Shown: positions 40,234 through 49,295 of the stretch, one piece after another
Layout of the letters: each line of letters starts with the position of its first letter
Numbering within the stretch: the first letter of the stretch is position 1
Assembly (NCBI RefSeq): GCF_020179475.1
Contig: NZ_JAILXZ010000002.1
Coordinates: 496,001-560,000 of the forward strand
Source: Novosphingobium huizhouense
GTDB taxonomy: Bacteria; Pseudomonadota; Alphaproteobacteria; Sphingomonadales; Sphingomonadaceae
Length of the DNA stretch: 64,000 nt
Direction: 5' to 3'
Translations under genes and position numbers: made by a program
Notes under the pieces: model-generated
Database searches by the model: none
Told to the model about the DNA's origin: nothing
The model's input: only the letters and a program-made list of their open reading frames with translations

Positions 40234-40602
40234 ATGGACATCGAGGATTTCAACCGCCGCTGGCTGGAACAGTGGACCGCCAAGTCGGTCGAGGGCGTGC
40301 TGTCGTTCTACCACGACCAGATCGAGTATTACGACGAAGGCGTGCCCGCCGGGCTGAAGGGCAAGGAGGCGCTGGGGGCCTACCTGACCGGCCTGTTCGC
40401 GGCCGTGCCCGAATGGGACTATGCGCCCGAATGGGTGCAGGCGATCGACGGCGGCTTCATCGGCCGCTGGTATATGGACTTCGGCACCGGCGCGGAAGCG
40501 ATCAAGATGCGCGGCTTCGATCACTGCAAGCTGCAGGACGGGCTGATCGTGTTCAACGAAGTCTACACGCACAAGTTCACCCCGGCTGCGGCGGCGGGCT
40601 GA
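40234..40602 (+). CDS. SnoaL-like / NTF2-fold protein
   Basis: 122 aa. The alpha+beta cone of the NTF2 superfamily is suggested by the N-terminal helix plus VEGVLSFYHDQIEYYDEGVP, GKEALGAYLTGLFAAVPEWD and the C-terminal strand DGLIVFNEVYTH. Members include ketosteroid-isomerase-like and polyketide-cyclase-like enzymes. Asp/His pairs (YHDQIEYYDE) could be catalytic. The role is presumably isomerisation or hydrolysis in the catabolic pathway; no specific function is assigned. Confidence 0.82.
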   Translation: MDIEDFNRRWLEQWTAKSVEGVLSFYHDQIEYYDEGVPAGLKGKEALGAYLTGLFAAVPEWDYAPEWVQAIDGGFIGRWYMDFGTGAEAIKMRGFDHCKLQDGLIVFNEVYTHKFTPAAAAG

Positions 40603-40728
40603 GCTTCCGCCGACCATCCGCCCCTTCACCCCCGGCCCCACACCGGGGGTGATGACGGGTTTCGGCGGCGAGTCACAGCTTCGGACCGGCACTGCGCGCT
40701 CCGCTCGAAAAACTCCGGAATCCGCCAG

Positions 40729-40895
40729 GGTTGACGGGGTTGACACTGTCCTGCGGAAAAATTGAAATCGATCAGTCTTTCGATATTGATCGCTTCGGGC
40801 AATCAATGATCGAAGCTGGCGCACCAGCAGCAATCGGGGTGAAGAAGCGATGCGCATCGCCTGCTTTTTGCCCCAGACGTCCGCTGTAGGACAGC
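40729..40895 (+). repeat. Dispersed two-block intergenic element, copy 2
   Basis: Block 1 (40729-40763) begins GGTTGACGGGGTTGACACTG and block 2 (40882-40895) is CGCTGTAGGACAGC. Compared with copy 1 (9954-10106), block 1 has two base changes and one indel in about 35 bases; block 2 has one change in 14. The changes in block 1 hit the same position of its two internal TTKAC units. Confidence 0.6.
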
Positions 40896-40950
40896 AAAAT
40901 TGCGCTGCCCGGGCTGCTGACGACTACGTCCGCTTGCGCCCAGAGGCGGC

Positions 40951-41097
40951 CCCTTCGGGCATCCTCCCCTGGAAGGGGAGGGGGACCGCCCGAAGGGTGG
41001 TGGAGAGGTAACGACGAGCGCGACCGTTCGCGTGTGTGGCGGCTACCCCTCCGTCGCCCCGTGCGGGGCGCCACCTCCCCTGTCAGGGGAGGATGAT
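40951..41097. repeat. Inverted pair of REP-like hairpin repeats
   Basis: Copy A (40951-41008) contains CCTCCCCTGGAAGGGGAGG and CCGCCCGAAGGG. Copy B (41046-41097) in opposite orientation contains CCTCCCCTGTCAGGGGAGG and GCCCCGTGCGGGGC. Each copy has two short stem-loops. This type of element is commonly scattered between genes in sphingomonads. No ORF. Confidence 0.65.
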
Positions 41098-41139
41098 GCA
41101 GGGCGAGCGTACTTCCGCTTTCCACCCAAAATCCGCCGT

Positions 41140-42000
41140 TCAAGCCGCGCCTGCTTCCACCAGCACGATCTCCATTCCGGCCAGCCGCACCGCGCCGCTC
41201 GGGTTGAGCGCGCCGCAGCGATCGGCTGCGTCCCGCGCCCTCTCAACCGAGCGCACGCCGACGTGGAGCGCCACGAAGCCGGTGCCGTCGGCATCGACCG
41301 GGGGCACGAAGCGCAAGGTGCAGTCGGAGGTGCGGATTTCGGGGGTCTCGCCGCCCTCCACCGGCAGGGCCAGCATCCGCGACCATTGGCCGGCTGCCGC
41401 GGTGGGGTCGGCGGACTGGATGTCGACGGCGCGAAGGCCGGTGCAGAAGTCGGTCAGGCTGCCGCGCCAGTCGGCGCCGGCGGGATACCAATCGGAATGG
41501 GGTGCGCGCCAGTCGGGCACGGTGGGCGCGGAATCGATCGAGGCGAGAATGCCGGTGAAATCGCGCGGGTGGAAATGGGTCATGTGGTGGACTTGCGCGA
41601 AGGCCGAGAGCGCGGCGTCGTGCGATCCGTCGAGCGATGGTGCGGTGCGGCTGCCGTAGGCCTCGCCGCCGCAGTATTCGATGCCGTGGACGCCGAGCTG
41701 CGAGAGGCGCTTGCGGTGATCCTCGGCGCTGCTTGCCTGGAAGATCAGCATGTAGCCTGCATCGCCTCCGCGCCGTTCGAGGTAGCGGCCCGCCGAAGTG
41801 CCGTCTTGCGTGGGCGCGACCAGTTCGAGGAACTGCGCGCCGATCGGCAGGATCGCGTTCTCGAGGCCGTACTTGGCGACGCCCGGATCGCGGTGGCCGA
41901 CCTTGAGGCCCAGCACGGCCTCCACTTGCGCAAGCGAGGCAGAGAGATCGCCGACGACGGCGGCGACCTGGCGCAGGCGGTATTCGGTTGCGGCGAACAT
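41140..42000 (-). CDS. Glyoxalase-like (VOC) family protein, two-module
   Basis: 286 aa. The N-terminal half (VAAVVGDLSASLAQVEAVLG, LPIGAQFLELVAPTQDGT) is a glyoxalase-like domain of the PF13468 type. The C-terminal half (LRAVDIQSADPTAAAGQWSR, GFVALHVGVRSVERARDAAD) is a second VOC module. The protein may be a metal-dependent lyase or isomerase acting on a CoA or ring-fission intermediate. Its ATG is one base after the stop of the enoyl-CoA hydratase gene, so the two are in one operon. Confidence 0.8.
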   Translation of the reverse strand: MFAATEYRLRQVAAVVGDLSASLAQVEAVLGLKVGHRDPGVAKYGLENAILPIGAQFLELVAPTQDGTSAGRYLERRGGDAGYMLIFQASSAEDHRKRLSQLGVHGIEYCGGEAYGSRTAPSLDGSHDAALSAFAQVHHMTHFHPRDFTGILASIDSAPTVPDWRAPHSDWYPAGADWRGSLTDFCTGLRAVDIQSADPTAAAGQWSRMLALPVEGGETPEIRTSDCTLRFVPPVDADGTGFVALHVGVRSVERARDAADRCGALNPSGAVRLAGMEIVLVEAGAA

Positions 42001-42001
42001 C

Positions 42002-42793
42002 TCAGCGCCCGGTGAAAGGGGTGAAGCGCGGCTTGCGGCGCTCGACTAAGGACAGCGCGCCTTCGGCGGCGTCCGCGTGGCCGAGCGCGGCGCTGATCTG
42101 TTCGGCCGATTGCGCCCAGGCCGCGCCTTCGTCGAGCGAAAGATCGCGGTTGATCTGCGCCTTGACCACCGCGACCGCGCGCGGGGCGACGTGGGCGGCA
42201 AGATCGTCGGCATAGGCGCGCGCGGTATCGATGAGCGCATCGGGCGCGACGAGGCGGTCGGCATAGCCGATGCGGTACGCTTCCTCGGCATCCATCCTGC
42301 GGCCCGAGATCATCAGGTCGGTGGCGCGGCCAAGGCCGACGATGCGCGGCAGCAGCCAGCTCGCCTGGTGTTCGGCGACGAGGCCGCGGCGGGTGAAGCT
42401 GGTGGTGAAGCTGGCGGCGGTGCTGGCAAAGCGCAGGTCGGCCATCATCGTCAGGATGAAGCCGCCGCCTGCCGCAGGACCGTTGACCAGCGCGATGACC
42501 GGCTTGGGCACGTCGCGCAGGAAGCCGAACAGCGGCGGCGGCGGGGCGCTGCCGGGTTCGTGCAGCCGGCCTTCGTCGGCATGGGCGGCGAGCAGCGCCA
42601 TGTCGAGCCCGGCGCAGAAGCCCCGCCCTTCGCCGGTGATGCCGATGGCATGGATCGCAGGATCGGCCACCGCCGCGTCACAGGCCGCGCCGATCGCGGC
42701 GAGCATGGGGTAGTCGATCGCATTGAGCACCTCGGGCCGGTTCAGCCGGATCAGCGCGAGCGCGCTGTGCGTCTCGGTAAGGACGGTGGCCAT
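42002..42793 (-). CDS. Enoyl-CoA hydratase/isomerase family protein
   Basis: 263 aa crotonase fold. LIRLNRPEVLNAIDYPMLAA starts the family core; GEGRGFCAGLDMALLAAHAD provides the first oxyanion loop and NGPAAGGGFILTMMADLRFA the second. RRGLVAEHQASWLLPRIVGL carries an acidic residue near the active site. It hydrates or isomerises an enoyl-CoA. ATG 42793 is spaced nine bases from GGGAG; ATG 42799 is only three. The VOC gene follows immediately. Confidence 0.9.
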   Translation of the reverse strand: MATVLTETHSALALIRLNRPEVLNAIDYPMLAAIGAACDAAVADPAIHAIGITGEGRGFCAGLDMALLAAHADEGRLHEPGSAPPPPLFGFLRDVPKPVIALVNGPAAGGGFILTMMADLRFASTAASFTTSFTRRGLVAEHQASWLLPRIVGLGRATDLMISGRRMDAEEAYRIGYADRLVAPDALIDTARAYADDLAAHVAPRAVAVVKAQINRDLSLDEGAAWAQSAEQISAALGHADAAEGALSLVERRKPRFTPFTGR

Positions 42794-42921
42794 GGGCATC
42801 TTCTCCCGCCGCCTTTTCGCCTGGCGGCTTTACGCGCATCACAGCAGAGGGTAGTTGTTCAAGCAAGTAATGAAAACCGGCGACCCGCGCAGGGCGAGGC
42901 CGATGGGGGAGTATCTGAAAC

Positions 42922-43677
42922 ATGGGCGAAAATTCCCATCCCGGCCTGTTCGACCTGTCCGGGAAGGTCGCGCTGATCACCGGCGGATCGCGGGGCCTCG
43001 GGCGGCAGATGGCGCTCGCCTTCGCCGATGCCGGCGCCGACGTGATCGTCGCCAGCCGCAAGATCGCGGCGTGCGAAGAGGTCGCCGAAGACGTGCGCGC
43101 CAAGGGCCGCCGCGCCGCCGCCATCGCGGTCCACGCCGGCAAGTGGGACGAGGTCGACGCCCTGATCGAGAAGGCTTATGCAGCGTTCGGGCGGATCGAC
43201 ATCCTCGTCGCCAATGCCGGCATGTCGCCCGCGGTGCCGGCGCACGAGGTGACCGAAGCCTTGTTCGACAGCGTGATGAACCTCAACTTCAAGGGGCCCT
43301 TCCGGCTCTGCGCGCAAGTGGCGCACCGGATGCGCGAGGGCGATGGCGGGGTGATCATCGCGACGTCGTCGAGCGGGGCGCTGGTCCCTGCCCCCAGCAC
43401 GATCCCCTATGGCGGCGCCAAGGCCGCGCTCAACGCGATGACCGTTTCGCTGGCGCATGGCTATGGCCCCAAGGTGCGCGTCAACGCGATCAGCGCGGGG
43501 CCGTTCCTGACCGACATTTCGAAGGCCTGGCCCGAGGAAATGCGCGAGACTTCGGACAATGCGCTGGGCCGGCCGGGGCGCCCGGAGGAGATCGTCGGCA
43601 CCGCGCTGTGGCTGGCGAGCGAGGCCTCGAGCTTCGTCACCGGCGCCATCGTCCGCTGCGATGGCGGGATGCACTGA
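42922..43677 (+). CDS. Short-chain dehydrogenase/reductase (SDR)
   Basis: 251 aa classical SDR. Cofactor motif TGGSRGLG (about 20-27), NAG (NAGMSPAVP), catalytic Ser in ATSSSGALVP and YGGAK as the Tyr-x3-Lys. The C-terminus ends VRCDGGMH. It oxidises or reduces a hydroxy/keto intermediate, for example a 3-hydroxyacyl-CoA. It is divergent from the enoyl-CoA hydratase and followed 43 bp later by a GST gene. Confidence 0.93.
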   Translation: MGENSHPGLFDLSGKVALITGGSRGLGRQMALAFADAGADVIVASRKIAACEEVAEDVRAKGRRAAAIAVHAGKWDEVDALIEKAYAAFGRIDILVANAGMSPAVPAHEVTEALFDSVMNLNFKGPFRLCAQVAHRMREGDGGVIIATSSSGALVPAPSTIPYGGAKAALNAMTVSLAHGYGPKVRVNAISAGPFLTDISKAWPEEMRETSDNALGRPGRPEEIVGTALWLASEASSFVTGAIVRCDGGMH

Positions 43678-43720
43678 TCACCATCAACCGGCCCGGAGCG
43701 GCCTTCAAGGAGCACGCAGA

Positions 43721-44356
43721 ATGCTGACCGTTCATCACCTCGGCGTGAGCCAGTCCGACAAGGTCGTCTGGCTTTGCGAGGAACTGGGGCTGGACTACGA
43801 ACTGAAGGTCTACGAACGCGATCCCGTGACCCGGCTCGCCCCCGCAGCCTACAAGGCGCTGCACCCTGCCGGGACCGCGCCGACCATCCAGGATGGCGAG
43901 GTGACGCTCGCCGAAAGCGCGGCGGTGTTCGAATACATTCTCGGCAAGTACGGCAACGGGCGGCTGACGGTGGCCGCGGACGCGCCGAACTACGCCGACT
44001 ACCTCTACTGGTTCCACTATGCCGCGGGGACGGTGCAGCCGGCGATGCTGGTCGAGATCATCGTCGCCATGCTCGGCATCGACCGGACCCAGGTGGCGGC
44101 GCTGACCGCGCGGGGCGACAACGCCTGGACCTCGCTCGAGGCGCGGCTGGGGCAGGTGCCCTACCTTGCCGGCGATGCGTTCACGGCCGCGGACATGATG
44201 AACTTCTTCACGCTGACCACCGGGCGGCTGTTCGTGCCCAAGGACCTTGCGCCCTTCCCCAACATCCGCGCCTACATCCAGCGCGTGCTCGACACCACCA
44301 AGGCGCGCGCCGCGCTCGCCAAGGCGGACCCCGGGCTCGACATTCCCTTTGCCTGA
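43721..44356 (+). CDS. Glutathione S-transferase family protein
   Basis: 211 aa. The thioredoxin-like domain begins MLTVHHLGVSQSDKVVWLCE; the Ser near residue 10-12 is the probable glutathione-activating residue. HPAGTAPTIQDGEVTLAESA holds the cis-Pro and the TLAESA (Glu-Ser) binding pair. The C-terminal helical domain includes YLAGDAFTAADMMNFFTLTT. GSTs in such islands often remove glutathione from, or isomerise, ring intermediates. It closes the catabolic island. Start ATG 43721 is 10 bases after AAGGAG. Confidence 0.88.
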   Translation: MLTVHHLGVSQSDKVVWLCEELGLDYELKVYERDPVTRLAPAAYKALHPAGTAPTIQDGEVTLAESAAVFEYILGKYGNGRLTVAADAPNYADYLYWFHYAAGTVQPAMLVEIIVAMLGIDRTQVAALTARGDNAWTSLEARLGQVPYLAGDAFTAADMMNFFTLTTGRLFVPKDLAPFPNIRAYIQRVLDTTKARAALAKADPGLDIPFA

Positions 44357-44391
44357 GCGCCGGGCAGAGGGTTAGTTTCTCTTCACCGAAG

Positions 44392-44423
44392 CCCCCTGCG
44401 GAACCTCCTAAGGCCGCAGGGGG
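44392..44423 (+). promoter_or_regulatory. Hairpin with CCTCCT loop upstream of the chemosensory operon
   Basis: CCCCCTGCGG (44392-44401) and CCGCAGGGGG (44414-44423) form a perfect 10-bp stem. The loop contains CCTCCT, complementary to the Shine-Dalgarno sequence. It may end the GST transcript or belong to the leader of the mcp gene. There is no T run. Confidence 0.4.
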
Positions 44424-44523
44424 GCGGACGGTAAGGCGTCTGCGGCCATTTTCGTCGCGAGCCGGCCAATCGGGGCAGCCTTGTCCCCATGCGCTTCCGC
44501 CGGCTTTCCCGTGACGGAGAGTG

Positions 44524-46503
44524 ATGGCGATGGCCCTGGTGAAGAAGGAAAATCTGAACGGCGCCGGCCCCGACCGGGGCGTACTGGCAACCCAGGCGCT
44601 GGCCGAGCGGCGCCCCGCCGCCAAGCCGCGCGCATCGAGCGGGGATGGCGCGAACAGCCGCGAAGCCGATGCGCGCAAGCGCGCGGCGCGGACCTATGCC
44701 CGCCAGCAGCAGGCGGCCGAACGCATCGCCGCCGCGAGCATCCAGCTTGCCGGCGGGGTGACCGAGGCTTCGGAAGCGCTCGACCTGCTGCAATCGGCGA
44801 TGACGCAGATTTCGGCGGGCGCCGAGCAGGCTTCGAGCGCGGCGCAGCAGTCGCTCCACAACGTCGGCGCCATCGCCAGCCTGATCCGCGACTGCCGGGT
44901 CGCCGCCGACCAGTCGCTGGGCAAGACCCGCGCGCTGCAGAAGCTGCTCGACGAGAACCGCGCGCAGATCGGCGCCTCGGTGCGCGCGCTCGAGACCGCT
45001 TCGGAACGGCAGGCCGGCTCGGTCAAGGTCGTGGCCGATCTCGAGGAGCAGGCGACCAACATCGGCGACATCGTCAAGGCGGTTGCCCGCATCGCCGACC
45101 AGACCAACCTGCTCGCGCTCAACGCCGCAATCGAGGCGGCGCGCGCGGGCGAACACGGCAAGGGCTTCGCGGTGGTGGCCGACGAGGTTCGCACCCTTGC
45201 CGAAACCTCCGAGAAGTGCGCCACCGAAATCCAGTCGCTGGTCGCGCAGATCCAGGCCGAAGTGAAGGTCATCGCCGAAGGCATCCTCCATTCGGCCGAG
45301 GCTGCGCGCAGCGAGGCGCAGAAGGGCAGCGAAGTGACCGAGCGCCTCGGCGAGCTGCGCGCCGACATGGAGGCGATCCTTGCGGGCGCGAACGACATCG
45401 CCCGGCTGAACGCCGAATCCGAAACCGCGGTGACCGAGGCGCAGAAGGGGTCCGAAGCGATCTCGAGCGCGGCGGCCGAGCAGTCGGCGGCGTGCGAGGA
45501 AGTGCTGGCGACGCTCGAGCAGCAGGGCTCGGCCTTGCGCGAAAGCGACCAGACCGCGCAGAACCTGTCGGAAATCGCCGAGGACATGAAGAACTCGACC
45601 GACGTGCGCAAGAGCGCCGAGGAAGTCGCTTCGGCGGCGGAGGAGCTGTCGTCGGCGGTCGAGGAGATCAACCGCTCGGCCAGCCAGATCCTCGTGGCGA
45701 TCGACCAGATCTCGAGCGGGGCGCGCACCTCTGCCGCGGCGGCGAACCAGTCGGCGGCGGCAGTCGAGCAGATCCGCAAGGGCGCCGAGCGCTCGAGCGA
45801 GGCGGCGACGGTGGGTCTCGAACGCGGCGAAGCGATCTCCACGCTGATCGCGCAGAGCCGCAGCTCGGTCGAGGAAATGATCTCCGGCGTGGCCGAATCG
45901 GTCGAGGGCAATTCGCGCCTGCGCGCGCAGGTGACCCAGCTGGGCCAGGTCTCGCGCCGGATCGACAAGATCGTCGAGGCGATCACCACCGTCGGGATCA
46001 AGACGAACATGCTGGCGGTCAACGGCTCGGTCGAAGCCGCGCGGGCGGGCGAGTTCGGCCAGGGCTTCGCCGTGGTCAGCAACGACATCCGCAACCTTGC
46101 CGAGGAATCCTCGGAAAACGCGGACCGGATCAAGGACCTGGTCAAGACGATCCAGGAGCAGATCGGCAATGTGGCGCGCGATCTCGACGAGATCAGCCGC
46201 GCCGCGCTCGACGAGGTGGAGAAGAACAAGGTGATCACCGCGGACCTCGCGCGGGTCACCGCCGACATGGACGAAGTGCTCCAGGGCAATCGCGCGATCC
46301 AGGCGAGCTCAACCGAGATGCTGCGGCAGGTCAGCGAGGTGCAGACCGGCATCAACCAGATCGCAGCCGCCGCCACCCAGGCCGACCAGGCGAGCACGCA
46401 GGCGGCCAGCGCGGCCAAGCAGCAGAGCCAGGGCGCCGAGGAACTCGCGGTCGCGATCGAGGAGATCGCCTCGATGGCGGACGAGCTGCAGACCAACGCC
46501 TGA
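44524..46503 (+). CDS. Soluble methyl-accepting chemotaxis protein with two signalling tips
   Basis: 659 aa with no membrane helix or recognised ligand domain. Two MCP hairpin tips are present in one chain: [20 protein letters not shown] from residue 195, and [20 protein letters not shown] from residue 495. Each is flanked by long heptad coiled coil. Normally one MCP chain has one tip. It opens the chemosensory operon and should act as the cytoplasmic receptor organising CheW and CheA arrays. ATG 44524 is preferred over GTG 44521. No C-terminal CheR-binding pentapeptide. Confidence 0.9.
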   Translation: MAMALVKKENLNGAGPDRGVLATQALAERRPAAKPRASSGDGANSREADARKRAARTYARQQQAAERIAAASIQLAGGVTEASEALDLLQSAMTQISAGAEQASSAAQQSLHNVGAIASLIRDCRVAADQSLGKTRALQKLLDENRAQIGASVRALETASERQAGSVKVVADLEEQATNIGDIVKAVARIADQTNLLALNAAIEAARAGEHGKGFAVVADEVRTLAETSEKCATEIQSLVAQIQAEVKVIAEGILHSAEAARSEAQKGSEVTERLGELRADMEAILAGANDIARLNAESETAVTEAQKGSEAISSAAAEQSAACEEVLATLEQQGSALRESDQTAQNLSEIAEDMKNSTDVRKSAEEVASAAEELSSAVEEINRSASQILVAIDQISSGARTSAAAANQSAAAVEQIRKGAERSSEAATVGLERGEAISTLIAQSRSSVEEMISGVAESVEGNSRLRAQVTQLGQVSRRIDKIVEAITTVGIKTNMLAVNGSVEAARAGEFGQGFAVVSNDIRNLAEESSENADRIKDLVKTIQEQIGNVARDLDEISRAALDEVEKNKVITADLARVTADMDEVLQGNRAIQASSTEMLRQVSEVQTGINQIAAAATQADQASTQAASAAKQQSQGAEELAVAIEEIASMADELQTNA

Positions 46504-46555
46504 CCCGGGGCGGACGCTGTCCGCCCGATCCCGCCGAGCGCGAGGGGCCCCAGTC

Positions 46556-48136
46556 ATGTACCAATCGAAGATAATCGCTGGCGAGGCCGTCGCCCCGATC
46601 GCGGACAGCCCGCTTGCCGCGGACACGCGGACGGCGCGGCAGTTCACCATCTTCGCCGTCGAGGGCGAGACGTTCGCGGTTTCGCTCGACGAGGTGAAGG
46701 AAATCATCCGCATGCCCGAGGTGGTGCGGGTGCCGCTCGCCCCGCCGAGCCTCGAAGGGCTGACCAACCTGCGCGGCACGGTCCTGCCGATCGTCAACAC
46801 GCGCCGGCTGTTCGGCAGCGCGCCGGCGGCCGCCGACGATGCGACCCGCGTCGTCATCCTCGACCACGGGCAGCCGGTGGGGATCGTCGTCGACCGCGTG
46901 GTCAGCGTGGTCACGATCGAGACCGGCCGGATCGAGGATGCCGCCTCGGTCGAGACCAGCGTGCGCTCGGACCTTCTGCGCGGGGTGATCAAGGACGAAG
47001 GCGAGCTTGGCCTGGTGATGATCCTCGACAGTGGCCGGCTGATCGAGCAGGAGTTTGAGATGCTCGCCCTCGCCCGGGGCGAAACAGTCGAGAGGGCGCA
47101 CGCCGCCGGCCCGGCCGAGACCCAGCCGCCCGCCGCCGACGCCGAGCGCGACGAGATCCAGCTGGTCAGCTTCGAAGTGGCCGACCAGGAATACGCGCTG
47201 CCGATCCACAGCGTGCGCGAGATCGTGCAGTTGCCCGAGACGGTGACGCGCGTGCCGCGCGCGGCGCCGAGCGTGATGGGGGTGATCAGCCTGCGCGACC
47301 GGCTCCTCCCGGTCGTCTGCCTGCGACGCCTGTTCGGGCTGCCGCCGGCCGAGCGCTCCGACCACAACCGCGTCGCGGTGGTCTCGGTGGGCGACGGCGG
47401 GCTTCTCGTCGGCGTGGTGCTCGACCGCGTGAACGAGGTGCTGCGCGTCCGGCGCGGCGGGATCGATGCGATGCCGCCGATGCTCGCCGACGATGCCGAC
47501 TTGTCCGAATTCAGCGCGATCTGCCGGCTGGATGGCGGCAAGCGGCTGGTTTCGATCCTTTCGGCCGAGGCGATGTTCGACCGCCGCTCGATCGAGGGAG
47601 CGCTCGAGAGCGCGATGGAGGCAACCGGCGGAGAGGCGATGGTGATGACCGCAGCGAGCCATGTACGTTCGACCGGCAGCGCCGGCGACGAGGAACAGTT
47701 CGTCGTGTTCCGGCTGATGGACGAGGAATTCGGCGTGGACATCGCGGTGGTCCAGGAAATCGTGCGGGTCCCGTCGGATCTCGCCAAGGTTCCGCGGACC
47801 GAGGACTTCATCCGCGGCGTGATGAACCTGCGCGGCGCGGTGATCCCGCTGATCGACCAGCGCGCGCGGTTCAACCTGCCCCCGCTCGACGACAACGACC
47901 GCCAGCGGATCGTGGTCTTCACGATGGGCGGCGTCCAGACCGGCTTCATCGTCGATTCCGTTTCGGAGGTCATGCGCATCCGGCGCGAGCACATCAAGCC
48001 CGCGCCCGACATGTCGGACCGCCAGCGCCGGATGATCCGGCGCGTGGTCAACCTGCCCGAATCGCGACGCATGATCCTGCTGCTCGATGCAGAACAGATG
48101 CTCACCACGGCCGCGCCCGCGGCCGAAGCGGCCTGA
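46556..48136 (+). CDS. cheW: Triple-domain CheW protein
   Basis: 526 aa with three CheW modules in series. Domain 1 is about 28-165 (FTIFAVEGETFAVSLDEVKE, NLRGTVLPIVNTRRLFG). Domain 2 is about 200-345 (LVSFEVADQEYALPIHSVRE, SLRDRLLPVVCLRRLFG). Domain 3 is about 385-515 (FVVFRLMDEEFGVDIAVVQE, NLRGAVIPLIDQRARFN). Single CheW couples receptor to kinase; a triple protein could bridge several receptor or kinase units in an array. It is 52 bp after the mcp gene and upstream of cheB. Confidence 0.93.
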   Translation: MYQSKIIAGEAVAPIADSPLAADTRTARQFTIFAVEGETFAVSLDEVKEIIRMPEVVRVPLAPPSLEGLTNLRGTVLPIVNTRRLFGSAPAAADDATRVVILDHGQPVGIVVDRVVSVVTIETGRIEDAASVETSVRSDLLRGVIKDEGELGLVMILDSGRLIEQEFEMLALARGETVERAHAAGPAETQPPAADAERDEIQLVSFEVADQEYALPIHSVREIVQLPETVTRVPRAAPSVMGVISLRDRLLPVVCLRRLFGLPPAERSDHNRVAVVSVGDGGLLVGVVLDRVNEVLRVRRGGIDAMPPMLADDADLSEFSAICRLDGGKRLVSILSAEAMFDRRSIEGALESAMEATGGEAMVMTAASHVRSTGSAGDEEQFVVFRLMDEEFGVDIAVVQEIVRVPSDLAKVPRTEDFIRGVMNLRGAVIPLIDQRARFNLPPLDDNDRQRIVVFTMGGVQTGFIVDSVSEVMRIRREHIKPAPDMSDRQRRMIRRVVNLPESRRMILLLDAEQMLTTAAPAAEAA

Positions 48137-48179
48137 AGGGAGCCGGACCGGGCGAAGGACCAGACGCGAGACCGAGGCG

Positions 48180-49295
48180 ATGAAAGCACTAGTTGTTGAC
48201 GATTCCGCACTGATGCGCCGCCAGATCAGCGACATTCTGACGCGCGGCGGCTTCGAGGTGACCACCGCGCGCACGGGCGCCGAAGCGCTCGACCGCGCGC
48301 GCGAGGATCGCCCCGACGTGGTGACGCTGGACATCAACATGCCGGAAATGGACGGGCTGACCTGCCTCAGCCGCCTGATGGCGGAATGTCCCGCGCCGGT
48401 CGTGATGATCTCCTCGTTGACCGAGGAAGGCGCGCTGGCGACGCTGGAGGCGATCGCGCTGGGGGCGGTCGACTTCGTCCACAAGCCCGGCGGGACCGTC
48501 TCGACCGCGTTGCGCGACCAGGAAGAGCTGATCATCGGCAAGGTCAAGGCCGCGGTCGGCGCGCGCGTGCGGCGCAGCGACGGCTTGCGCCAGCGGCTCG
48601 TCGCCAAGCGCGAGACGATCCTGCGCAACCCCACCCCGGCGCGCGGGCGGAACATCGGCACCTATGGCCCGGGCAACGAGGCGCTGACCCTGATCGGCGC
48701 ATCGACCGGCGGGCCCGCGGTGCTCGAGGACGTGCTGGGCGCGTTGAGCGCCGACTACCCGATGCCGGTGCTGGTGTGCCAGCACATGCCGGGCACGGTG
48801 ACGCGGCATTTCGCCGACCGGCTCAACAGCTGCTGCGCCTTGCGGGTGGAGGAGTTGCGCCGCCAGACCGAGCTCGAAGCGGGCACGATCTATGTCGCGC
48901 GCGGCGATGCCGACATGCTCGTGGTCGAACGCGGCGGGCGGCTGATGGCGACGACCACGCCGCCTTCGCGCGATTTCACCTGGCACCCCAGCGTGAGCCG
49001 CATGGTCGCGAGCGCGCTGCGGACGCTGACGCCGGATTCGCTGATCGGCGTGCTGCTGACCGGGATGGGCGACGACGGCGCGGCGGAACTCGCCGAACTG
49101 CGCCGTCTGGGCGGCCATACGATCGCCGAGAGCGAGGACAGCTGCGTCGTCTACGGCATGCCGCGCGCGCTGGTCGAGCGCGGCGGGGCGAGCGAGGTGC
49201 TGCACGGCTCGCAGATCGCCGCGCGGCTGGAACGCGTGGCCTTTGCCCGGATGCGACAGATGCGCTCCAACACGGGGAAGATGACATGGGCCTAA
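48180..49295 (+). CDS. cheB: Chemotaxis protein-glutamate methylesterase CheB
   Basis: 371 aa. The receiver domain has Asp51 (VVTLDINMPEMDG) and Lys102 (VDFVHKPGG). The C-terminal methylesterase domain has the triad: Ser175 in IGASTGGP, His202 in CQHMPGT and Asp299 in TGMGDDGA. It removes methyl groups from receptor glutamates and deamidates glutamines, and is activated by CheA. Start ATG 48180. Its last codons overlap the HEAT-repeat gene start by 10 bp. Confidence 0.96.
   Translation: MKALVVDDSALMRRQISDILTRGGFEVTTARTGAEALDRAREDRPDVVTLDINMPEMDGLTCLSRLMAECPAPVVMISSLTEEGALATLEAIALGAVDFVHKPGGTVSTALRDQEELIIGKVKAAVGARVRRSDGLRQRLVAKRETILRNPTPARGRNIGTYGPGNEALTLIGASTGGPAVLEDVLGALSADYPMPVLVCQHMPGTVTRHFADRLNSCCALRVEELRRQTELEAGTIYVARGDADMLVVERGGRLMATTTPPSRDFTWHPSVSRMVASALRTLTPDSLIGVLLTGMGDDGAAELAELRRLGGHTIAESEDSCVVYGMPRALVERGGASEVLHGSQIAARLERVAFARMRQMRSNTGKMTWA

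Larger units (their letters stand above)
40603..41139. other. Intergenic region with two repeat families
   Basis: 537 bp without a gene. It contains the second copy of the two-block element (40729-40895) and an inverted pair of hairpin repeats (40951-41008 and 41046-41097). ORFs across it are shadows of repeat sequence. Confidence 0.7.

Noticed and set aside
40772..41143. 123-aa minus-strand frame
   Set aside because: Runs through the two repeat families and has no start signal or domain.
44400..44425. GGAAC at 44400 as -35 of an EcfG general-stress promoter
   Set aside because: No CGTT-like -10 occurs 16-17 bases downstream.
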